Positions 38,567-45,641 of a stretch of DNA of 64,000 nucleotides are shown here, piece after piece. A program made the translations under genes and the position numbers. Position 1 is the first letter of the stretch; the number at the start of each line of letters is the position of its first letter. The DNA is from Leptospiraceae bacterium (GTDB lineage: Bacteria; Spirochaetota; Leptospiria; Leptospirales; Leptospiraceae): the NCBI GenBank assembly GCA_016711485.1, contig JADJSX010000008.1, positions 186,001 to 250,000 of the forward strand. The letters are read 5' to 3'. The notes under the pieces were generated by a model. It made no database searches and was not told the DNA's origin. It worked only from the letters and a program-made list of their open reading frames with translations.

Positions 38567-39721
38567 TTGAAACAGCCAGAGTTTTCGTTTATCTATACCA
38601 GTAAATTTAATACTATTGGGAAGTTTATATTTTCATTCTTTCTATTTTTACTATTTATTATTGCAATTATTCTAATTGGAGTAGGATTCTCGACCATTGG
38701 GGATAATGGTAATTTGCTAGAAGGGTTCAAATATGCATTTCCAGGACTCACTATTTTAATAGTCATAAGTTTGGGACTTTTGTATACTAAGATTAATAAT
38801 AGAACGAAACTTGTTGGGGCTTACTTTGATTTGGCGAATAAGAGATATTACTTAGAAACAAAAAATGGCGAAAGCGGATATATTCCATTTTCCGAAATTC
38901 AATCTTTAGGAATGAGAAAGGAAGTTGTTAGTGGAAATAAATCTTCGACTAATTATTACGTAATCTATTTAGTAAAAACTGACGGGGCTTGGTGGGATGT
39001 AATGTCGTATGAAAGTGAGATTACGGCTCTCAAAAAATTAAACGAATTACAAGAGAAAGTAAATTTTGATTCGGAAGGAGAATTTAATTTATTAGAGAAG
39101 GAAACGTCTTCTAAATTTTTTTCAATTCAAACAAAAGCGGGTTCAGTTATTTTTAAGTGGGGTGAGCAGGTAAGTTTTCTTTACAGAATTTTAGGATTAT
39201 TTTCGGTTCTTTCTTTTTTGGGTAGCTTTTGGATTATTAGTTCTGCTCTTGGGCAAGCAGGCGTAGTCGGTAATTTTCTTTTGACCGGTATATCTATACT
39301 TTTTGGGGGATTGGTTCTTTATTCGTTTTTAAAATCCATTTTTGGCTATACGAATTATGAGTTAGAAGTGAATAGAGAAAAGATAATTTTTTATGGAGTA
39401 AAAAAAGACAAACGTAAAATTATTTCGGAAACGCCAGTGATTGCTATTAAATTCACGCAGTATTCTTACAACATGTATCGGAATGATTTATTTAACGGAC
39501 AGGAAATTTTACTATTAGATCAAGAATTTGCAAATAGAATAAATAAATTTAGAAACGGTGAGTTAGGGATAGTTGAGATTATTAGTTTAATGAAGGAAAT
39601 TGTGCAAATGAAAAAAAATATTATAAAACTTCCTTTCCCCGGTTTCAAGTCTCTCGATATTATTCTATTCGAGAAAAAACTCGACGAGGAGCTAAGAAAG
39701 ATTAACCCGAAGTTGAAATAA
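38567..39721 (+). CDS. membrane protein of unknown function
   Basis: About 384 residues starting at TTG 38567. Hydrophobic hairpins lie near the N-terminus (about residues 15-70) and in the middle (about 205-260), each followed by a soluble beta-rich segment, so the protein looks like two copies of a membrane-hairpin plus PH-like domain. I do not recognise the family. It comes after the propeller gene with a 76-base gap and converges on the cyclase gene. Confidence 0.6.
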   Translation: MKQPEFSFIYTSKFNTIGKFIFSFFLFLLFIIAIILIGVGFSTIGDNGNLLEGFKYAFPGLTILIVISLGLLYTKINNRTKLVGAYFDLANKRYYLETKNGESGYIPFSEIQSLGMRKEVVSGNKSSTNYYVIYLVKTDGAWWDVMSYESEITALKKLNELQEKVNFDSEGEFNLLEKETSSKFFSIQTKAGSVIFKWGEQVSFLYRILGLFSVLSFLGSFWIISSALGQAGVVGNFLLTGISILFGGLVLYSFLKSIFGYTNYELEVNREKIIFYGVKKDKRKIISETPVIAIKFTQYSYNMYRNDLFNGQEILLLDQEFANRINKFRNGELGIVEIISLMKEIVQMKKNIIKLPFPGFKSLDIILFEKKLDEELRKINPKLK

Positions 39722-39757
39722 GTAATCCCAAATAATCTTACAATACAAAAATTTCCT

Positions 39758-39784
39758 AAGGTCGAGGTTTTAACCCTGAACCTT
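39758..39784. terminator. possible terminator between converging genes
   Basis: AAGGT (39758-39762) and ACCTT (39780-39784) flank a second short pairing, giving an imperfect hairpin in the 102-base gap between the membrane protein and cyclase genes. No strong T-run follows, so this is weak. Confidence 0.25.
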
Positions 39785-39823
39785 GGTTGATATGATTAAA
39801 TTTAAAGATATGAATCAAGACAG

Positions 39824-40444
39824 TTAATAATGTAATTTATAAGAATCAACCCAACCGTCGGTTTCTTCGGTTGATTTTATATCAAAAGAGTGATTTGTTC
39901 CTAATTCAGAAACTGCATTTTTTGAAAGTAAAATTTCTTCTCGTTTTGCCGTGTCTTCTCCGAGTTTACTGGCAGCATTGACTTCTTCCCCAAAAATATC
40001 TGTATCGCCTATCCGAAGGATTTTTCCGTAACCAATGCCGACACAGAGTAATACTTTTTCGTGTTCCGGTTTACTCTTGTTATACTCTCGTAGAGTCTTT
40101 TGCATTTTGACGGAACATTGGACTGCGTCTTGGACTGTGCGGAAAATTAGCATTAGGCTATCTCCTTCTGCTTTGATGAGAAGTCCGTTGTGTTCGTAGA
40201 TGATCGGAAGTAAAATTCTTTCTGATTCAAAAATGATTTGCAGAAAATGGATGATTCCAAATTCCTTTGTGTTGCGCGAGAATCCGGATAGGTCTGTAAA
40301 AATAACCGCCCAATTTTCTCCGAATAGATTCCAGATTCTTTTATCAATATCTACTTTGTTTGAGTCTGGTTTTACTCTTTCTTCGATTAAATTACGAAGT
40401 CTTTCTTCTGATCTACTGCGGATAATATGTCTTATGTCTGCCAT
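39824..40444 (-). CDS. soluble class III adenylate/guanylate cyclase-domain protein
   Basis: A 206-residue protein that is almost only a class III cyclase domain. The metal aspartates are D51 (FTDLSGFS) and D95 (KAEGDSL). The substrate-selecting pair K91 and D149 points to ATP rather than GTP. The transition-state pair is N156 and K160 (VNAASK), where Arg is usual. The Lys could lower activity. No sensory domain is fused. The product would be cAMP, acting through CRP-like proteins not encoded here. Confidence 0.8.
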   Translation of the reverse strand: MADIRHIIRSRSEERLRNLIEERVKPDSNKVDIDKRIWNLFGENWAVIFTDLSGFSRNTKEFGIIHFLQIIFESERILLPIIYEHNGLLIKAEGDSLMLIFRTVQDAVQCSVKMQKTLREYNKSKPEHEKVLLCVGIGYGKILRIGDTDIFGEEVNAASKLGEDTAKREEILLSKNAVSELGTNHSFDIKSTEETDGWVDSYKLHY

Positions 40445-40601
40445 GAATTCTACTTCCTGTTTGACTCACCGTAAACAATTTGAATTGGGAAGGTTGCCGA
40501 AATCACTTCAGCAAGATTTTATTCTATTGATAATTTGTATACTGTAAGCTATTTAAACTAATAATTAATTCTTGCGAAATAATTTCCAGAACTTTTTCGA
40601 A

Positions 40602-41504
40602 TTAGGTAAATTGAGTTTTATTTTCAAGTATGGTCAATTGTTTTAGAAGAAGCATTTCCATTTCCTCTGGACCTGTTTTTTTATAGATATTGATTAGATT
40701 ATTGTACATTCTTTTTAGAATTGTGAGCGTACTAGCTTTTGAGAAATATTCAGGTATGTCTTTGTATCCATTAGCCTCAAGAAATCGTACACAAGTCTGT
40801 CTATCAATTAGTACACCTGCATTGAATGGGTCTAAAAAGCTAGTAAACTCATTAGATTCATAGTAAAGCATGAAGTGAAGAGGGAGGTTGATTCCATAAA
40901 GCGGAAGGCCTAGCCTAATTCCAACTAAGATATAAACCACTGATAAAGAAATAGGAATTCCAAGTTTATTTTCTAAGACCTTTGAAACAAAAGAATTGTC
41001 CGGCTCATGATAGTATACATGATTTCCGTTGAAGCCTTCCTCTTGGTAGAGGACACGTGATAGTAAATGCACTTTTACGTCATCTGTCAGAATTACTCTA
41101 TTCAATTGGAAAAGTTCATTTAATCTATAAGCAAGTTTGTCTAAGTTTTCTTTGAATGATTTATATGATGCGGTAGGGTCACCCATTGAGGATAATAAGA
41201 ATATACCTTGTTCTAGATCTAGATAATGATTGGTATGACCTTTTTCTGCGATACGTTTGAGACAAAAATTCACTCTTTCAGTATGTATTTCATTTACAAA
41301 ACTACGACTAGCAAGGCGTAGAGTGGGGTCTGTGAGTTTTTCCGCTATGTCAATTACTGGTGTTTGCCAAGGAATTTTTTTAGCGATGTCTATAATAATT
41401 TCTGATCTGTTTTCAGGGCGTGCGAATTCTAGTTCGTAGAAATTTTTTTCTACTTCCATTCCGCTAAAGTTTAGTTCATCTTGTGAGTGGTCAAATGAAA
41501 ACAT
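40602..41504 (-). CDS. SirB1-like transglutaminase-fold protein
   Basis: A 300-residue cytoplasmic protein matching the SirB1 family: a helical N-terminal part, then the conserved block GFNGNHVYYHEPDNSF...LENKLGIPISLSVVYILVGIRLGLPLYGINLPLHFML (about 158-212) and a C-terminal helical TPR-like tail. The fold is transglutaminase-like, but the catalytic Cys is not evident, so it is probably a binding protein. Cellular role unknown. It is divergent from the STAS-like gene. Confidence 0.8.
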   Translation of the reverse strand: MFSFDHSQDELNFSGMEVEKNFYELEFARPENRSEIIIDIAKKIPWQTPVIDIAEKLTDPTLRLASRSFVNEIHTERVNFCLKRIAEKGHTNHYLDLEQGIFLLSSMGDPTASYKSFKENLDKLAYRLNELFQLNRVILTDDVKVHLLSRVLYQEEGFNGNHVYYHEPDNSFVSKVLENKLGIPISLSVVYILVGIRLGLPLYGINLPLHFMLYYESNEFTSFLDPFNAGVLIDRQTCVRFLEANGYKDIPEYFSKASTLTILKRMYNNLINIYKKTGPEEMEMLLLKQLTILENKTQFT

Positions 41505-41708
41505 AAGTTTAATTTATTCTAGTACAAATATAATACGTCAATCTAATTGAAAAAAAAGAGTACTTTTTTTAAGCTAATTATATCGGACTAAGTAAAAATT
41601 TCAGTAAGTATTTTTAGAGGACATAAGAAAAAATTATTGTCTCATTAGACTCTTTCTGGATAAATTGCAACTGAGTCAAAATTATAGCGTATCCTGTAGG
41701 AATAAAAT

Positions 41709-42086
41709 ATGGAAAAAGTTCAAACATTACAAGATGGAAAATTAATCATTGAAATTGAAGAATTACAAAATTTAATAAAGATCACTTGGTTAGGTGAGTG
41801 TACGTCAAAAAATCCATCCGAATTTCTAAATCCGATTTTAAATGAGCAGTATAAACTATGTCTCCAAAAAAATAAGCAAATGGTATTGAACTTTAAGCAA
41901 ACCAAATACATGAATTCTGCCGGAATAATTCCAATTATACGAATATTAAAAATAATTAGAGATGAAAGAGGATCGGTTCAAGTCCGATTCAATATTTCCG
42001 AAAAATGGCAAACTGTTTTAATCGGCGAGTTAAAAATTTTCGAAACAGAAGATAATCGTGTTCAAATTCTCGGAACGAAAGATTGA
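41709..42086 (+). CDS. STAS-like regulatory protein
   Basis: A 125-residue protein with the STAS secondary-structure pattern. The switch loop reads YMNSAGI, so S70 sits at the expected phosphosite but is preceded by Asn rather than Asp. It resembles the STAS-like regulators sometimes called slr1659 type; SiaC-like (DUF1987) is an alternative. It probably takes part in phosphorylation-dependent partner switching with one of the SpoIIE phosphatases. A strong bidirectional terminator begins at its stop codon. Confidence 0.65.
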   Translation: MEKVQTLQDGKLIIEIEELQNLIKITWLGECTSKNPSEFLNPILNEQYKLCLQKNKQMVLNFKQTKYMNSAGIIPIIRILKIIRDERGSVQVRFNISEKWQTVLIGELKIFETEDNRVQILGTKD

Positions 42087-42118
42087 GAATGATTTTTTTC
42101 TTCCCAAAAAATCATTCT
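42086..42118. terminator. bidirectional intrinsic terminator
   Basis: A perfect 13-bp stem: AGAATGATTTTTT (42086-42098) and AAAAAATCATTCT (42106-42118) around a 7-base loop. The A and T runs lie within the stem, so it can act in both directions. It sits exactly between the converging STAS-like and transketolase genes. Confidence 0.85.
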
Positions 42119-42127
42119 ATTTATTCT

Positions 42128-42943
42128 TTAGGTCTTCGCTAATTCTTCCAATGCTTGTTTTGCTTGATCGGCATTAGGAGGAGTGCCATGCCATTCTGGT
42201 TTATTTTCCATGAAGGACACACCTTTCCCTAAAATTGTGCGAAATACTATGAGAGTCGGAGAACCTTTGTGGCCTTGTGCTTTATCAAAAGACGAAAGTA
42301 TCTCTTCCATGTTATGCCCGTCTGCTTCCATTACATTCCAACCAAAACTGCGAAATTTTTCAGGAAGGGGTTCGAGGCGCATAACGTCTTCTGTGTTTCC
42401 ATCAATCTGAATAAAATTTCTATCCATAAATGCAATTAAGTTGTCTAGTTTATAATGCACTGCAGATTGAGCTGCTTCCCATGTCATTCCTTCACCACAT
42501 TCTCCATCAGAGATACAAGCATAAATACGATTTGTTTTTTTCTGATGGCGGAGACCAAGTGCAATACCAGTTGCAATCGAAAGACCTTGCCCAAGAGAAC
42601 CACTGGAAGTTTCTAATCCATCTAAATAAGTTATGGAAGGGTGACCTTGCAAACGACTTTTGATATTTCTAAATGTAGCAAGTTCGGCAACTGGAAAGTA
42701 TCCGCTAAGTGCCATTGATGCATATCGAACTGCACACACATGACCATTGGAAAGAATTAGTCTGTCTCTTTCTTCCCAGTTTGGATTTTTCGGATCGTGT
42801 TTTAGAATTTTAAAATACAATGCTGAGTATATATCTGCAAGACCAAGTGGGCCACCGGGATGACCTGATTTAGCCGCTGTTACCATTTTAATAACTTCTT
42901 CTCTAATTTCTCTTGCTTTGTTTTTTAGTTCTTGATTGCTCAT
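42128..42943 (-). CDS. transketolase, N-terminal subunit
   Basis: The thiamine-diphosphate-binding half of transketolase (pentose phosphate pathway), as a separate 271-residue protein. It shows HPGGPLGLAD, the SLGQGLSIATGIALG block, and the ThDP motif GDGE-like SDGECGEGMTWEAA with MDRNFIQIDG. In split transketolases the pyrimidine-binding C-terminal half is usually adjacent; here it is absent from the window, because the next gene downstream converges and the gene upstream is a DUF420 protein. AAGGA precedes the ATG. It lies two bases after the DUF420 gene. Confidence 0.92.
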   Translation of the reverse strand: MSNQELKNKAREIREEVIKMVTAAKSGHPGGPLGLADIYSALYFKILKHDPKNPNWEERDRLILSNGHVCAVRYASMALSGYFPVAELATFRNIKSRLQGHPSITYLDGLETSSGSLGQGLSIATGIALGLRHQKKTNRIYACISDGECGEGMTWEAAQSAVHYKLDNLIAFMDRNFIQIDGNTEDVMRLEPLPEKFRSFGWNVMEADGHNMEEILSSFDKAQGHKGSPTLIVFRTILGKGVSFMENKPEWHGTPPNADQAKQALEELAKT

Positions 42944-42945
42944 TT

Positions 42946-43341
42946 TTAATTCCTTGTTTCAAATATAAATAATCCAGATATAAATACGATTGTGTAAAGC
43001 GGTAAAAAAAATAAATGTAATTTATGATGAAGTTCTTTTTTTCTGCTAATTCCCGTGTAAGCCATTAGTAACATTAAAATTAAACTTACAGAAGCAAAAA
43101 ATCTATGAATTTGAATCACTGTATTCGGAACTGTAGGGAAAATTCCCGCAGCTTCGATTCCGTCAAAAATATATTTATGAGCCAATAAAAAAATCGCAGT
43201 GGCTAGATTTAAGGCAACCCCGGTAATATTGATTTTACGGTGGAGTGAATTGTTGGATGTACGAAAATAATATCCCAAATAAAAACAAAGCAAAGATAAT
43301 GTCATACCTGCGTTTATTAGATATAAGTTCATGTATGTCAT
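42946..43341 (-). CDS. DUF420-like membrane protein
   Basis: A 131-residue protein with four predicted membrane helices and several conserved His residues (HRKINITG, HKYIFDG, IQIHRFFAS, HHKLHLFF), fitting the DUF420/CtaM-type small membrane proteins linked to haem-copper oxidase assembly. No oxidase genes are present nearby. It is tightly linked to the transketolase gene (two-base gap). Confidence 0.7.
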   Translation of the reverse strand: MTYMNLYLINAGMTLSLLCFYLGYYFRTSNNSLHRKINITGVALNLATAIFLLAHKYIFDGIEAAGIFPTVPNTVIQIHRFFASVSLILMLLMAYTGISRKKELHHKLHLFFLPLYTIVFISGLFIFETRN

Positions 43342-43396
43342 AAAATTATACTAATAACCTTTATCAATAGTTTCTTTGATAGATTGCGGAATATAT

Positions 43397-45010
43397 TTAG
43401 CCTTTACGAAGGAATTTCTTTAATATCTTCCCAAATATTAAATCGAACTCATGAAGACCGGCTAGTTTTGAAAATAGGAAGTATAAAAAAATCGAAGGAA
43501 TAATTCCGATACAAACTTTCAATCTTGCTAAATTTTCATGTGCTAAGTGAATTTCTTTTGAATTTAGATAACTTGAAAGAGGAAGTAAATTTTCTACCAT
43601 TAAAAGCCAAAGGGTAAGTGCAGTAAGCGGAATTATTATTTTTGAAAGGCGAAGTAATATTATTCGAATTGGAATATGAACTTCATGTTTTCTCATTTTT
43701 AGAAATAGAAAAGTGAAAGTAGTGAAGGCAGCTAGAGTCGAGGAAAGCGCAAGTCCTGCATGTTTTAAAAAATTCATTAAAATTAAATTTAAACAAATGT
43801 TTAAAGAAAAAGAGATCATATTTATTTGAAGAGGAGTTTTTGTGTCTTTAAATGCATAATAAGAGGAAGTTAAAATTTTATTCATACTAAAGACAGGAAT
43901 AGCGATTGAATAAAATTGCAAAGCCTGAATGGTAGAAGCAGTTGATTTGTTATCCCATTTGCCCCCATAAAAAATAGCATCTACGATTGTTTCTCCCATG
44001 AAAATAAATCCTAAGGCAGAAGGAAGTGTAAGGTATAACGCAAAACAAAGAGTTTCCGCTAGTTCGTGTGGAATAAAATCTTTTTTCCCTTCCTTTAAAC
44101 TTGACAGTAATCCCGGTAAAGTTGTTGTAGCTAAGGCAACTCCAATAATTCCAGTTGGAAGTTGAATGAGTCTTTGCGAATAATCAAGACTTACCACTGC
44201 TCCAAGTCCTGGATTCTGGTTTTGAATATAATTTGCTAAAAATATATCTACCAGAAGGCTAATCTGATAGAAACCGCCGCCTACAACTGCCGGCAACATT
44301 AGTGTAAGAATTTTTTTGATTGCAGGATGTTTCCAATTAAAATTAATTTTTGGAGCTAGACCTAATTTTCTAATATAAAATGCCTGTACAACAAGTTGTA
44401 AAAAACCACCTGTTATTATTCCAAAGGATAAAACTTTTACTCTTTCTAGTGTGTCATCGAAAAATTGAAATACCACTAAAAATACAAATAAGTAACTTAA
44501 GTTCAATATAATAGGGGATAGAGAAGGAACAAAAAACTTTTGTTTTGAGTTTGCAATCGCTATGAAGATTGATGACAAACTTGCTGTAAAAATTAATATA
44601 AATAAAATAAGAGATAGTTCAATTACTAGATTAGAATATTCTTGGGTTCCTCCAACTAAAAAAGGAAGTAGATAAGGAGCGAGTAATACAAATATGCCTA
44701 CAAATACTAAAAGCATAAAACTCAGAAAAGAAAGCATCGCCCCTGACATAAGTTTGGCTTCTTCCTCACTAACTTTACTTGCATCTGAGTATATAGGCAT
44801 AAAGGATTGAGAAAGTGTTCCCTCTGCTAGCAGATTTCTATACATATTCGGAAGTCTATATGCTACTGAAAATGCAGATGCAATAAATCCTGTACCAAAA
44901 CTAACTGCCATATAGTGATCGCGGATAAGACCAAGTATTCGCGATAAAAATGTATAAAAGGAAAGAGCTAAACTTTTGCTCGCTGAGTTACTATGTTGTT
45001 TTAGTTCCAC
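43397..45010 (-). CDS. murJ: lipid II flippase MurJ
   Basis: A 537-residue MOP-superfamily protein with about 14 membrane helices that flips lipid II across the inner membrane for peptidoglycan synthesis. The N-terminus (SLALSFYTFLSRILGLIRDH), AYRLPNMYRNLLAEGTLSQSFMPIY and the LP(S/A)ALGFIFMGE region are typical of MurJ/MviN. The GTG start lies within the last codons of the uracil-DNA glycosylase gene (10-base overlap), indicating translational coupling. Confidence 0.93.
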   Translation of the reverse strand: MELKQHSNSASKSLALSFYTFLSRILGLIRDHYMAVSFGTGFIASAFSVAYRLPNMYRNLLAEGTLSQSFMPIYSDASKVSEEEAKLMSGAMLSFLSFMLLVFVGIFVLLAPYLLPFLVGGTQEYSNLVIELSLILFILIFTASLSSIFIAIANSKQKFFVPSLSPIILNLSYLFVFLVVFQFFDDTLERVKVLSFGIITGGFLQLVVQAFYIRKLGLAPKINFNWKHPAIKKILTLMLPAVVGGGFYQISLLVDIFLANYIQNQNPGLGAVVSLDYSQRLIQLPTGIIGVALATTTLPGLLSSLKEGKKDFIPHELAETLCFALYLTLPSALGFIFMGETIVDAIFYGGKWDNKSTASTIQALQFYSIAIPVFSMNKILTSSYYAFKDTKTPLQINMISFSLNICLNLILMNFLKHAGLALSSTLAAFTTFTFLFLKMRKHEVHIPIRIILLRLSKIIIPLTALTLWLLMVENLLPLSSYLNSKEIHLAHENLARLKVCIGIIPSIFLYFLFSKLAGLHEFDLIFGKILKKFLRKG

Positions 45011-45615
45011 TTGATTTTTACTTTTGGTTCCCAGTTTAATTTTTCCATTACTTTAAGTAAGTCTGACCATACTTCTTTTTGGACATTGCTATTTTCTCCG
45101 CCATTTCGTATAACGTAACTTGGATGGTAAGTTGGCATTACCGGAATTCCTTTGTAATCTCCCCATTTCCCTCGGAGTTTAGTAATTCCTTCTTGCGTTT
45201 TTAGTATAAATTTGGTAGAAGGGTTTCCAAGTGTTACAATAACTTTAGGTTGGATAATTTCAATTTGTTTTAGCAAGTAAGGGCTACATGCTGTTATTTC
45301 CTCTAGATCGGGAGCTCTATCTTTCTCCATTTTTAGATCTTCTGTCGGACGGCATTTTGCCATATTTGCAATATAAACAGTTGAACGAGATACTCCCATT
45401 GCTTTTTCAATGAGTCGAGTCAATAATTCTCCTGCCTTTCCTACAAATGGTCTTCCTGATATATCTTCCTGTTTACCCGGACCTTCTCCGATGAATAAAA
45501 GTTCTGCTTCTGGATTACCCTCACCGAATACTACCTTTGTCCGAGTTGTGGATAACTTACATTTAGTGCAAGTCTCTGCGACTTTTTTTAATTCTTCTAA
45601 CTTCTCTGCTTTCAA
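45001..45615 (-). CDS. family 4 uracil-DNA glycosylase
   Basis: Removes uracil from DNA in base-excision repair. The 204 residues carry the iron-sulfur cluster ligands C16, C19, C88 and C110, motif GEGPGKQED (from G43) and the C-terminal YHPSY motif (H164), as in thermophile-type UDGa and related bacterial enzymes. It is flanked by ppc upstream (26-base gap) and murJ downstream (overlap), so the three are likely one operon. Confidence 0.9.
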   Translation of the reverse strand: MKAEKLEELKKVAETCTKCKLSTTRTKVVFGEGNPEAELLFIGEGPGKQEDISGRPFVGKAGELLTRLIEKAMGVSRSTVYIANMAKCRPTEDLKMEKDRAPDLEEITACSPYLLKQIEIIQPKVIVTLGNPSTKFILKTQEGITKLRGKWGDYKGIPVMPTYHPSYVIRNGGENSNVQKEVWSDLLKVMEKLNWEPKVKIKWN

Positions 45616-45641
45616 GTATAGGCTCTCTTGGATTACTGCGA

